Positions 8,773 to 16,809 of a DNA stretch of 64,000 bases are shown here, piece by piece. Location: assembly GCA_051016205.1 (NCBI GenBank), contig CP136534.1, positions 4,154,001-4,218,000 on the forward strand, given 5' to 3'. This DNA comes from Acuticoccus sp051016205. GTDB taxonomy: Bacteria; Pseudomonadota; Alphaproteobacteria; Rhizobiales; Amorphaceae. Position numbers and translations under genes: made by a program. How positions within the stretch are numbered: position 1 is the first letter of the stretch; each line of letters opens with the position of its first letter. Below the pieces are notes generated by a model. That model did not search any database. It was not told where the DNA came from and saw only the letters and a program-made list of their open reading frames with translations.

Positions 8773-9699
8773 TCAGTGGGGTGCATGCTCGGCAGGGGCC
8801 GGCCGCGGGTGCAATCGCGTCGCGAGCAAGACACCGCCGATGATTAAGACGGCACCTACGCCTTGGTAAAGATGCAGATCGCTCCCCAGGACTACGATCG
8901 ACTCAATGGCCACAAAAATTGGCACCAGATACGAGAACAAAGATGCCGATGATGCCCCGACTTTTTCTGTACCGAAATTGATTAGGTGAAGATATATCGC
9001 ACCCATTCCTACACCGATGAAAAGGATCGAACCCCAAACCCGCCATGAGTAGTCGAATAGCTGCGGCGTGGTGGCTTCGTAGACAAGGAACGGCGGCAGT
9101 AACATGAGAGTGCCCAATACAAATAGGACGAATAAGCCTTCTTCGGGCTTGGGGTGTATTTCCCATTTCTTCAAAAGAACCAAGTAAAGTCCCCGAAAGG
9201 AATTGGACGCTATCATCAAAAGAAAGGCAACATGTGGATCGAAGCGAATGAGATCTGAGAGATCGCCGCGGAAAGCGAAACCCAGGGCGCCGGCGAGTGC
9301 GATCGCTACACCTATATATTGCAACAGTCTCAGTCGTTCACCAAGCAGAACTGCCGAGAAAAGGATCGTGAGTAGCGGGACGCTGGTGTAGCCTGCACCG
9401 AGATCGATGAGGTCATCCGACCGTAACGCCAGATAGACCAACCAGGGGCAAGCAACCACCCCAACAAAGGCGAGCACCAACATGCGGAGCCAGTTCTGGC
9501 GGAGGTATCGGATGGGTTTGCCCCCACCCATCAGAACGAAGGGCAGGACACAGACGGTGGCGATCAGGCAACGCCAAAAAGCCAGCGCGACCGGGGGGAT
9601 CTCATTGACCGCCAGGTTGCCAAACAAGAAGTTCCCAGCGCTGATCAGCATGGCTATGAGTAGGGCGCCGTACGCGATTGGCATTCTATTGTTGTCCAT
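8773..9699 (-). CDS. EamA/DMT-family transporter
   Basis: A 308-residue protein with ten predicted membrane helices arranged as two five-helix EamA halves. PPVALAFWRCLIA (near residue 28) and SASLFSYLVPIFVAIES (near 255) are characteristic of the drug/metabolite transporter superfamily, whose members export or occasionally import amino acids and metabolites. The ATG at 9699 begins directly at the first helix; an open frame upstream to 10038 is low-complexity and overlaps repeat C. It is divergent from the dioxygenase gene and probably moves a substrate or by-product of that enzyme's pathway. Confidence 0.85.
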   Translation of the reverse strand: MDNNRMPIAYGALLIAMLISAGNFLFGNLAVNEIPPVALAFWRCLIATVCVLPFVLMGGGKPIRYLRQNWLRMLVLAFVGVVACPWLVYLALRSDDLIDLGAGYTSVPLLTILFSAVLLGERLRLLQYIGVAIALAGALGFAFRGDLSDLIRFDPHVAFLLMIASNSFRGLYLVLLKKWEIHPKPEEGLFVLFVLGTLMLLPPFLVYEATTPQLFDYSWRVWGSILFIGVGMGAIYLHLINFGTEKVGASSASLFSYLVPIFVAIESIVVLGSDLHLYQGVGAVLIIGGVLLATRLHPRPAPAEHAPH

Positions 9700-9739
9700 G
9701 GTCGGATGGATCACAGTCTGCCCCACCACAAAGGCGGCG

Positions 9740-9850
9740 TTTGGTTTCGTCCGCCTTAACGTCCGCTTAGGGACCGCATCCGGCTTTCGCCCCACGGATC
9801 GGCTCTCCCCGCTCCGCGACCACAGCGGATGCTGGGTCGCCATGCTGCGG
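9740..9850 (+). repeat. Dispersed intergenic repeat, copy C (diverged)
   Basis: Contains TTAACGTCCGCTTAGGGACC, CGCCCCACGGATCGG and CCCGCTCCGCG in the order of copies A and B, but more diverged. Located between the divergent EamA and dioxygenase genes, where it may affect both promoters. Confidence 0.45.
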
Positions 9851-10065
9851 GAGCGTTTTAAGACGCAATCCCTTGACTGCACGCGAGCAAGCGGGTTGGT
9901 GTTGGCCCAAGCGTTATAGGAAGACCGGATGTCTGGGATCGTTTGCGCCGCAGTACGCTTCGGACGACCGCCAGGCTCTCCACGCGCGAAGATGCACGAA
10001 TGGTGGCCGCCTCCCGTCGCGTGATTGTGCCGAACCACACATCACACCAGCGACGGAGCGGAGCT

Positions 10066-11181
10066 ATGCAACCTCGACTGACGACTCAGGCCACGGGCCT
10101 TACCATCCAATGGCCGGATGGGACCACGGGACGCTTCCCGTTCATCTGGCTGCGCGACACCGACCCTGCAGGCTTCCACCCAAAAACCGGCGAGCGGGCA
10201 TTCGACCTGACCTCCATACCGCTCGACATCTCGGCGCAAAGTGCCACGATCGAGGGTGAGGACCTTGTGATCTGCTGGCTAGGGACGGATCGACCCAGCC
10301 GCTTCAACCTTGATTGGATCAGATCCCACAGACCGGGCCGGCCCAGGATCGATCCCGCTGACGTCCGCCGCGTCCACTGGCGCGGCGACATTGGTAAGGC
10401 CGGGATCCCCCATGTGGATGCCAGCGAAATCGCCACATCGAAGACCGCAATGCGCGATTGGCTCGTGGAGACCAAGCGGTATGGTCTCTCCCTCGTCACC
10501 GGCTTGGCGAACGATCCCGAGGCAGGTCTCAACATCGCGCGCCGGGTGGGACATCTGCGCGAAACGAATTTTGGAATCACCTTCGAGGTTGTTTCAAAGC
10601 CGGACCCGAACAACCTTGCCTATACGGCCGATGCACTTCCGTTGCACACTGACCTATCGAACCAGGAGCTTCCGCCTGGTTTTCAGTTCCTGCATTGCCT
10701 GGCAAATGACGCATCGGGCGGCGGATCGACCTTCTGCGACGGTGCAGCCGTTGCCGAAGATCTACGGCGACGGGACGCCGCCGCCTTCGATGTCCTGGCA
10801 ACGGTGCCAATCCCATTTCGCTTCTTCGATGCGAACACCGACATTCGCAGCCGTAAGACCGTGATCGCGCTGGGCAAAGATGGAGATGGGTCGGAGATCT
10901 GTTTCAACGCTCACATCGCCGACATTCTCGATATTGAACCGGAGCAGATGTTGGCGTTCTACATCGCCTATCGCCTGTTGATGCAAATGACGCGGGATCC
11001 TAAAAACACGCTTTCACTCAAATTGTCCGCCGGGGAGATGGTTGTCTTCGACAACCGTCGCGTTCTTCACGGTAGAGAGGCGTTCGATCCCGCCACAGGC
11101 CGCCGGCATTTGCGCGGTTGCTACGTGGATCACGGCGAGTGGGACAGCCGAATTCGGGTATTGGCGAGCGCGCTCTCCTGA
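10066..11181 (+). CDS. Gamma-butyrobetaine-hydroxylase-like Fe(II)/2-oxoglutarate dioxygenase
   Basis: 371 residues, the usual length of gamma-butyrobetaine or trimethyllysine dioxygenases. The N-terminal domain (about 1-100) contains the family pattern FPFIWLRDTDPAGFHP. The catalytic TauD-like domain has iron ligands HTD in LPLHTDLSNQE (near 195) and the distal His in RRVLHGREAFD (near 335), then RRHLRGCYVD with the 2-oxoglutarate arginine. It should hydroxylate a carnitine precursor or related quaternary amine while decarboxylating 2-oxoglutarate. GGAG lies just before the ATG at 10066. No carnitine dehydrogenase or CoA-ligase is nearby, so the true substrate may differ. Confidence 0.85.
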   Translation: MQPRLTTQATGLTIQWPDGTTGRFPFIWLRDTDPAGFHPKTGERAFDLTSIPLDISAQSATIEGEDLVICWLGTDRPSRFNLDWIRSHRPGRPRIDPADVRRVHWRGDIGKAGIPHVDASEIATSKTAMRDWLVETKRYGLSLVTGLANDPEAGLNIARRVGHLRETNFGITFEVVSKPDPNNLAYTADALPLHTDLSNQELPPGFQFLHCLANDASGGGSTFCDGAAVAEDLRRRDAAAFDVLATVPIPFRFFDANTDIRSRKTVIALGKDGDGSEICFNAHIADILDIEPEQMLAFYIAYRLLMQMTRDPKNTLSLKLSAGEMVVFDNRRVLHGREAFDPATGRRHLRGCYVDHGEWDSRIRVLASALS

Positions 11182-11208
11182 ACGCGCAAAAACGCTTTGG
11201 CGCGTTTT
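11181..11208 (+). terminator. Rho-independent-like terminator of the dioxygenase gene
   Basis: AACGCGC (11181-11187) pairs with GCGCGTT (11200-11206) around a 12-base loop and runs into a short TTTT. It starts at the last base of the stop codon. Confidence 0.6.
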
Positions 11209-11264
11209 GCCGCAAAGACCTGGGGTGCGGTGGGGAGACCGTAAGGCCTGTCGCGCACCCGGCT

Positions 11265-11681
11265 TTACGCGCGGTTCGGTTGCCGGCGCAGTCCCAGCCA
11301 AAGGACCACCATGCCAACGATCAGGACAGCATTCGTGAGGAATTGGATCGTGAGCTGAAATTCGGTGAGTTGCCCCAGGAACGCGAAGATATAAACCCCA
11401 TAGGCGATCCCCAACAGCTGCTCCCCAACGGCAATCCAAATAAGACTCAAGTATCGCAACGGATCGATCAGCATGATGAGGTAGACTCCCGCAAGAAGGA
11501 ACATGACCATTCCGTATTGCTTGCTCATGGCCCTTAACTCATCACCCCAAACGTCCGGTGTACTCCAGCCCACAATAGTAGCACCCAGCTCCGGTGCAAA
11601 CGTTGCAAGATATGCAAAGCCCGCGTGCCACACGATCCAGATCACGAGGCCAGCCTTGAGGATCGTCAATCTTGTCAGCAT
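11265..11681 (-). CDS. Hypothetical four-TM membrane protein
   Basis: 138 residues with four hydrophobic helices (about 6-26, 44-66, 74-95 and 105-128), each bounded by charged or aromatic residues, and a basic C terminus (RRQPNR). The layout resembles small DUF4345-like or DoxX-like proteins, but I see no decisive motif. AAGGA sits at good spacing before the ATG at 11681; upstream in-frame sequence to 11894 is not membrane-like and is left out. It converges on the dioxygenase terminator, with the FNR-type box some 450 bases upstream. Confidence 0.65.
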   Translation of the reverse strand: MLTRLTILKAGLVIWIVWHAGFAYLATFAPELGATIVGWSTPDVWGDELRAMSKQYGMVMFLLAGVYLIMLIDPLRYLSLIWIAVGEQLLGIAYGVYIFAFLGQLTEFQLTIQFLTNAVLIVGMVVLWLGLRRQPNRA

Positions 11682-12087
11682 GATCCGATTTTCCTTTATC
11701 GAAGCCGTATTGGGCGGCTGCGGACGGCCATCTTTGCGCATCCCAAAGGCCCGCGATCGGGCCTTTGTCAGCTCGATATTCCGTTGCCCAGATCGCAATC
11801 CAGTAAATGGCTGCCGTGTTGCGCAGAGGATATTCATGCATGGTTTACTGCAACAAACGCTCCATCCCTGTGGTCTATCCTGTTTGGTCGACAATCAATA
11901 GTGAAGGCACCTGGGTTGCTCAGTGTCGGCGTGTTAGCCTTGTCTAAGTGGAGAGTGTCTTTTACATCGTCCGCCACAAGCTGTTGCTGCTTTTGGACAC
12001 CATACGCGCGCGCAACACGCCGAGAGACGAATCGCCTCTATAGATTTCCCCAGTCATCCTTGAAAGTTTATTCGATGAGCCGACCAC

Positions 12088-12107
12088 ATGTAGTGTTCAC
12101 TCTACAT
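12088..12107. promoter_or_regulatory. Inverted repeat near FNR box
   Basis: ATGTAG and CTACAT form perfect 6-base arms around an 8-base spacer, 19 bases before the FNR-type box. Possibly an operator. Confidence 0.35.
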
Positions 12108-12125
12108 TCGAAGCCATTTTCATTA

Positions 12126-12139
12126 TTGATATTGATCAA
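12126..12139. promoter_or_regulatory. FNR/FixK-type box
   Basis: TTGATattgATCAA matches the established consensus TTGAT-N4-ATCAA of FNR/FnrL/FixK regulators at every fixed position, in an AT-rich stretch. Downstream on the plus strand lies the DUF3179 gene (start 12412); on the minus strand, the membrane protein at 11681. Which gene it serves is not clear from position. Confidence 0.6.
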
Positions 12140-12411
12140 AAGAGGTGCAATTTAGATGGGCAAATCAAAAAATCTCGCCTGTTTGGCTGGTTTTTGATTG
12201 CATTGAGGCGATGGTGCTGGCCGACGATCGATGCGGGGACAGCCGAGCCTCTTTGACGTTGAGGATCGCCAGTCAGCGCGACGTAACATTCGATAGCTCG
12301 TTGACGGCACAGCGTCCTGCGCACGCCGCACCCACCCAATCGTGATGAAGCGCGATTGGACGCTCACAAACCGTGCTCCTACCCTTTTCCAAGCCAACGA
12401 ACACGGGGCGG

Positions 12412-13968
12412 ATGATGGATCGCACGACTGAACAGGTTCCGGGTGCGGCCGAACCAAACACTGCCAAGTCTTGCGCGGGATGGCGTGGTTTGCGCTCCGT
12501 GAGGTTGGAGCGACGGCGCGTCGCCTGTGCTTTGCGCCGCACCGTTGCCGCCGCGTTGATGAGCGTTTTGGCGGCGTCTCCCACCTTCGCGCAACAAAGC
12601 GATGTGGCCAGCGAGGCGGAACCGCCCTCCCCTGAGGCGCCACCGGTTGAGACATTGGCCGGCGGGCGCATCGTAGACACGCCCATCAAGTCCTCGGCGA
12701 TGGCGATGTTCTTCAACGCACGCGCCCCACAACAGGTGGACGCCGCGCTCGACATACTGAGGGCAGACTGGAATCAGGCCTACTACGCGCCCTTGATCGA
12801 GATTTCCGCCTACCTGCCGATCCGGCCACGGCAGATGATTTTCGCTTTTCTTGAGGAGCAGACGGGTCAAAGCTTTGGCCAAGACATCTCCGGCTGGTTC
12901 CGCTGGCTATGGAACCAGCCGGAGGTCATCACCTTAGACTATGCAGATTTCAAATCACGCCTTTACCAAGGCATCGATCCGCGCTTTGAGGTTTACTTTA
13001 AAGATCGCATCGCGCGCTCCCGCATCCGGCTTGACGAGATCCGCTGGGGTGGCGTGGCGCAAGATGGCATCCCCCCGCTACGCCAGCCGGAGATGATCAC
13101 GCCTGACGATGCAACCTATCTCGACGATTCCAACATTGTCTTCGGCATCGAAATCAACGGCGATGCACGCGCCTATCCCAAGCGCATCCTTGCCTGGCAT
13201 GAGATGTTCGTCGACACAGTGGGCGGGGTGGATATCGCCGGGGTCTATTGCACCTTATGCGGCACGGTGATCCCCTACATGACCAATGTTGACGGCACAA
13301 ATCATGTGTTGGGCACATCGGGCTTTCTGTATCGGTCCAACAAGCTTATGTATGATGCTGCCACGCAATCGCTTTGGAGCACGATGCGCGGTGTACCCGT
13401 GGTCGGCCCACTTGTCCATCAAGGCATAGAACTGCCCAGGCTCTATGTGGTCACCACAAGCTGGGGAGAGTGGAAGCGGCGGCATCCCGACACCACCGTG
13501 CTGTCCCTCAACACTGGGCACAGCCGCGACTACGGCGAGGGCGTTGCCTATCGCGAATACTTTGCTACTGATGATTTGATGTTCAACACGCCCTTCCAGG
13601 ATGAGCGGCTCGCCAACAAGCAAGAGGTGCTTGGCCTGAGATTTCCCGGTGCGCCGCAGGACCAACTTGCCATCGACACGGCATTTCTTGCGAACAACCC
13701 CGTGTTCACTGAAACCGTCGGCCTCCAGGAGATCGCGATTTTCACCGACCGGACAGGTGCAAGCCGTGTCTACGATCCTCAAGGGATCAGATTTGCAAGT
13801 TTCGATGGAGATCGCACTGTCGTTGACATCGATGGTGGAACATGGCTCCTCGACGAAGGTGGCCTGACCCACGAGGCAGACGGTCGACGACTGCCACGCC
13901 TGCCGGCGCACCGCTCGTTTTGGTTCGGCTGGCACGCAGCCTTTCCCGAAACACGGCTGATCAACTAG
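12412..13968 (+). CDS. DUF3179 domain-containing exported protein
   Basis: About 518 residues. A basic N-region followed by AAALMSVLAASPTFAQ gives a signal peptide with cleavage near residue 62. The mature protein contains the DUF3179 block: GIEINGDARAYPKRILAWHEM (near 240, including the His) and GVYCTLCGTVIPY (near 270) with a CxxC that could bind metal or a cofactor. The family is widespread and functionally uncharacterised. ATG at 12412 or 12415 is favoured over an in-frame GTG at 12373. The stop codon TAG lies inside the CTAG target duplication of the IS5 element that follows, so the gene survived the insertion intact. Confidence 0.8.
   Translation: MMDRTTEQVPGAAEPNTAKSCAGWRGLRSVRLERRRVACALRRTVAAALMSVLAASPTFAQQSDVASEAEPPSPEAPPVETLAGGRIVDTPIKSSAMAMFFNARAPQQVDAALDILRADWNQAYYAPLIEISAYLPIRPRQMIFAFLEEQTGQSFGQDISGWFRWLWNQPEVITLDYADFKSRLYQGIDPRFEVYFKDRIARSRIRLDEIRWGGVAQDGIPPLRQPEMITPDDATYLDDSNIVFGIEINGDARAYPKRILAWHEMFVDTVGGVDIAGVYCTLCGTVIPYMTNVDGTNHVLGTSGFLYRSNKLMYDAATQSLWSTMRGVPVVGPLVHQGIELPRLYVVTTSWGEWKRRHPDTTVLSLNTGHSRDYGEGVAYREYFATDDLMFNTPFQDERLANKQEVLGLRFPGAPQDQLAIDTAFLANNPVFTETVGLQEIAIFTDRTGASRVYDPQGIRFASFDGDRTVVDIDGGTWLLDEGGLTHEADGRRLPRLPAHRSFWFGWHAAFPETRLIN
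13965..13968 (+). repeat. CTAG target duplication, left copy
   Basis: CTAG directly before the IS5-family element, repeated at 14809-14812 directly after it. CTAG or YTAR duplications are usual for IS5-group elements. Confidence 0.75.
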
Positions 13969-14028
13969 GCTGTAGCGTCCAATTAACGAAGTGATGTGCA
14001 TTGTTGACGCTTGGGTAAGGAGGCGTTG

Positions 14029-14427
14029 ATGCACGATCAGGATCTGACGGACAGGCAGTGGGAGCGGCTTCGTGATCTGGTGCCGGGCGGGCGCAAGGGT
14101 AAGCGCGGCCCGCGCTCTAATGGGCGTCAGTTCCTCAACGCGCTGCTTTGGATGGCCCGCTCCGGCGGGCGTTGGCGTGATCTTCCGGAACGATACGGCA
14201 ATCTCCACACGGTGAAGACGCGCTACAATCGCTGGCTGCGAGCGGGTCACATCGACAGGCTGTTTCACGCCGTGATGGAGGAGCCCGACCTTGAGTGGGT
14301 CGCTGTCGATGCCACCATCATCCGGGCCAACGCCCAGGCCGCCGGGGCTCGGCGGAAAAAGGGGGGTGCAATGCCCAGGCTCTGGGCCGCTCACGCGGGG
14401 GTTTTGGCACCAAGCTCCATGCCGTGA
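14029..14427 (+). CDS. IS5-family transposase, ORF A (N-terminal part)
   Basis: Starts at an ATG six bases after AAGGAGG. LTDRQWERLRDLVP and NALLWMARSGGRWRDLPERYGN are standard for the N-terminal DNA-binding region of IS5/IS427 transposases, and VAVDATIIRANAQA carries the first catalytic Asp (near residue 91). The frame then runs into the heptamer A-AAG-GGG (14358-14364), of type X-XXY-YYZ, where a -1 shift joins it to the downstream frame. Without the shift it ends as a 132-residue product that may be regulatory, as in other two-frame IS elements. Confidence 0.85.
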   Translation: MHDQDLTDRQWERLRDLVPGGRKGKRGPRSNGRQFLNALLWMARSGGRWRDLPERYGNLHTVKTRYNRWLRAGHIDRLFHAVMEEPDLEWVAVDATIIRANAQAAGARRKKGGAMPRLWAAHAGVLAPSSMP

Positions 14428-14789
14428 CAGACGCGCTGGGGCTGCCCATTCGCCTCAGCGTGGGCCCCGGTCAGCAAAACGAGATGGCCGCGGCTTACGC
14501 TTTGATCGAAGGCGTTCATGCCGGCGCGGTGCTCGCAGACCGCGCCTACGATGCCGACGGCTTCCACGACCTCATCCTCGAACAGGGCGGTCGCCCGGTC
14601 ATCCCGCCTCGCCGCACGCGCAGGCACCGGCATCGCTATGACAAAGCCCTCTACGCGGCCCGCCACGGCATCGAATGCTTCTTCGGAAAGCTCAAACAGT
14701 TCCGCCGCGTGGCCACCCGATACGACAAGCTCGCCCAAACCTATCTCGGCTTCGTCAAGCTCGCCGCAATCCACATCTGGTTGCGATAG
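14295..14789 (+). CDS. IS5-family transposase, ORF B (C-terminal part)
   Basis: Read in the -1 frame relative to ORF A and useful from about 14361, after the slip site. GGFGTKLHAVTDALGLPIRL and LADRAYDADGF carry the second catalytic Asp, and the Y-(2)-R-(3)-E-type block RHGIECFFGKLKQFRRVATRYDK the final Glu. Most likely expressed only as an ORF A-B fusion (14029-14789, about 250 residues), the normal size for this group. Confidence 0.85.
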   Translation: MGRCRCHHHPGQRPGRRGSAEKGGCNAQALGRSRGGFGTKLHAVTDALGLPIRLSVGPGQQNEMAAAYALIEGVHAGAVLADRAYDADGFHDLILEQGGRPVIPPRRTRRHRHRYDKALYAARHGIECFFGKLKQFRRVATRYDKLAQTYLGFVKLAAIHIWLR

Positions 14790-14808
14790 GTGAAATGGAA
14801 TCCACAGC

Positions 14809-14812
14809 CTAG
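14809..14812 (+). repeat. CTAG target duplication, right copy
   Basis: CTAG directly after the IS5-family element, matching 13965-13968. Confidence 0.75.
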
Positions 14813-14826
14813 AGTATCCGTGTTGG

Positions 14827-15756
14827 TCAAGCGAGCTTTTCGTCCCAGGGCCGGTTGTCGCGCAGAAGGGCGTTGGCAAGGATGAGAAGCTTCCTCATCA
14901 GCGCGGTTAGCGCCACCTTGGGCGGCTTGCCCGCGCCGATGAGCCGGTCGTAGACATCCTTTAGGTCGGGGTTGAAGCGGGCCGCGACGAGGGCGGGCAT
15001 GTAAAGGGCGTGGCGTAAGTTTGCCCGCCCACCGCGGATCATCGCACGACCGTTCCATTTGCCCGACTGCCGTGTGATGGGCGCGAGCCCGGCGAGGCTG
15101 GCGGCGGCCTTTCCCTCGATGGAGCCAAGCTCGGGCGCCTCGGCGAGAAGCGCGGCGGCCGTAACCGCCGAGACGCCTGGAATGCTGACGAGGATATCGC
15201 AGCGGTGGGCAAGATGCTGGTCGCAGGCGATGAGTGCGGCGATCTCGCCATCAAGGGCAGCGAGCTGGGCCTCCACATGGCGAAGACGCGCCGCGGTCTG
15301 GCGCTTCAGGAAGACGCACTCGTGGCTCTGAGCTCGGTTTTTCGCAGCAGTCCTGTCCTTGACGAGGCCCTGCCGGGCGATCTGCAACGCTTTGAGATCG
15401 CGAATGGTTTGGTCAAGCGGCGGCGTCGCGGGCAGATCGAGCTGCACGGCCATGGCCGCAATGAGGCGTGCATCGACGGCATCGGTCTTGGCGCGCGTCC
15501 CGACCGCCTCGGCGAACCGCCTGACTTGGAGCGGGTTGATCTTCACCGCGCTGATCCCGGCCGCGGCGAGGTGCCGTTCCAGGGCTCGGTGATAAGGGCC
15601 GCTCGGCTCGAAGGCGACATGGGCGCCACCGGCCCACCGGATGAGATTTTGCCGTCCCTGTTTGGTGTTGGGGAAGCGGCGGTCCGCGCCATCAGATCGG
15701 CGGTGAGCATCGAGCCAATCCTTAGAGACATCGACGCCGACAACGAAATGGGTCAT
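14827..15756 (-). CDS. IS110-family transposase
   Basis: 309 residues. The RuvC-like DEDD domain begins FVVGVDVSKDWLDA (first Asp near residue 7). The conserved Glu follows in AFEPSGPYHRALE (near 52) and the last Asp pair in AKTDAVDARLIA (near 94-97). The C-terminal Tnp20 domain has the family signature ILVSIPGVSAVTAAALLAE (near 185) and SLAGLAPITRQSGKW with the catalytic Ser. The gene appears full length. Only 14 bases separate its stop from the IS5 target site, so the IS110 end on that side must be very short or lost. The ATG at 15756 starts at the domain; an in-frame ATG lies at 15780. Confidence 0.9.
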   Translation of the reverse strand: MTHFVVGVDVSKDWLDAHRRSDGADRRFPNTKQGRQNLIRWAGGAHVAFEPSGPYHRALERHLAAAGISAVKINPLQVRRFAEAVGTRAKTDAVDARLIAAMAVQLDLPATPPLDQTIRDLKALQIARQGLVKDRTAAKNRAQSHECVFLKRQTAARLRHVEAQLAALDGEIAALIACDQHLAHRCDILVSIPGVSAVTAAALLAEAPELGSIEGKAAASLAGLAPITRQSGKWNGRAMIRGGRANLRHALYMPALVAARFNPDLKDVYDRLIGAGKPPKVALTALMRKLLILANALLRDNRPWDEKLA

Positions 15757-15995
15757 CTTCAGTCCGCCTCTGCTTGTCATGCGGCGCCTGGCGCCACGTA
15801 TCCGTTCAGGCCTTGGCTGAAGACGAGGGCGATCAAACTCTAGCTCGGCCCATTACGGCCAGCATTTTATCGGTCCGTCCCTCGCCGCTGCAGGGGAGCT
15901 GGTACCTTCCTCTGCAGCGCCTCTTCCCTGACCGGAAAAGGCGGAAACATCATGAGACAAGCATTTTATCAGGATCTGAAAAGATCCAGGATGCT
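15757..15995 (-). ncRNA. Candidate IS110 non-coding end (possible bridge RNA region)
   Basis: IS110-group elements carry a structured guide (bridge) RNA in the non-coding end upstream of the transposase, and this stretch is in that place. It holds a strong hairpin, CGCTGCAG (15886-15893) against CTGCAGCG (15912-15919), and an 11-base direct repeat AGCATTTTATC at 15861 and 15960. Element ends were not determined, so the limits and the RNA itself are inference. Confidence 0.35.
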
Positions 15996-16357
15996 CCAGG
16001 GTCGGAACGTATATCCAATCGCGGACGGCTGCGGCTCACTCGGCAACCTGCCCACCGGGCAAAACGGAGGCCACTGGCCAACATCGCTCACCGGTCACGA
16101 CATCGATCTTGGCCGTCCTACCGCCGGCGGGTGTCCAATCGCCTGACGGCGCCCCCTTGTCTGTTGGCGAAGTGGTAGGTTCGGCGTTGCGGAAGAGAGC
16201 CGGTCCCACCGAGGGTCGCCGAACGCTTTAAAGAGCATGGGTCCTTTTCCGAGAGGACGACACCCCTGCCCCGAACAACTTTCTTGGGAGAATTTCGCGA
16301 TAATACATTAGCGCTATCCCCTCGTTATAGGGTTGGAAGGCTACTAACATCTTTGCC
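15996..16357. other. Gap without gene
   Basis: No convincing coding sequence. GC content falls sharply after about 16240, marking the edge of a foreign AT-rich segment that continues to about 16800. Confidence 0.4.
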
Positions 16358-16795
16358 ATGAATCGGAATTGGCGCAAATGCAAGTTTCACATCACGTTTG
16401 GCTCACCCGCAATTCAAGAGAATTTTAATCAGGCGAAGCTATCGCTAGAATTGTAGGAATTGAGCCTAGCAATCGTCCTAAGCGGAAAGGGGTTCCTCCT
16501 CGGATTTCTTTTGGCCTACACAGCCACCTCGCGATGTCAGATTTTGCTCCACTCGAGGAGCACTTAGATTGGCTAAAGAACAAGATCGATGGCAAGCAAT
16601 ATTAAATAGGCGAATTTATTTCATAGAATCTTCGCAGCAGGCATATCAATCTACTTTTTTACAGAACAATACACTGGACGTTTCATCATAACTCGATGGT
16701 TTCTATCATTCGTAAGTGAATTTGGCTTGGGTATTGATGCCAGCTTCATAAGTTATTCTGACGAATCTGACCAGCGCCTGACTTTGTTCAATTGC
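16358..16795 (+). pseudogene. Broken DUF4279-like gene
   Basis: Three joined reading frames reconstruct one protein. From ATG 16358: NRNWRKCKFHITFGS. A one-base loss near 16435 shifts to ARIVGIEPSNRPKRKG and PLEEHLDWLKNKIDG, ending at TAA 16605. From 16625 the original frame returns with RIFAAGISIYFF and GLGIDASFISYSDESDQ. The GIEP, KG and LEEHL blocks and the hydrophobic C-terminal half match the DUF4279 pattern, a family of unknown role often found near mobile or immunity genes. GC content is far below that of its neighbours, which suggests transfer followed by decay. Confidence 0.6.
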
Positions 16796-16809
16796 AGAAC
16801 ACAAAAAGC

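Larger units (their letters stand above)
11682..12411. other. Long gap with regulatory motifs
   Basis: About 730 bases with no convincing gene. GC content drops between about 12030 and 12180, which holds an inverted repeat and a perfect FNR-type box (listed separately). Short frames after the box lack proper ribosome spacing. Confidence 0.45.
13969..14808 (+). mobile_element. Complete IS5-family insertion sequence (IS427-like), 840 bp
   Basis: The ends are imperfect inverted repeats: the left begins GCTGTAGCGTCC and the right, read inward, GCTGTGGATTCC, with 12 matches over 16 bases. It is bounded by CTAG on both sides. Inside are two overlapping frames that together give a full DDE transposase, joined by a probable -1 frameshift. 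Ends, duplication and frames are all intact, so the copy looks recent and possibly active. Confidence 0.85.

Noticed and set aside
12154..12195. 13-codon peptide after the FNR box, with an AGAGG upstream
   Set aside because: Too short to separate from chance; no leader-peptide features.
15952..16146. Short plus-strand frame next to the IS110 transposase
   Set aside because: 64 codons, no homology recognised, lies where the IS110 non-coding end is expected.
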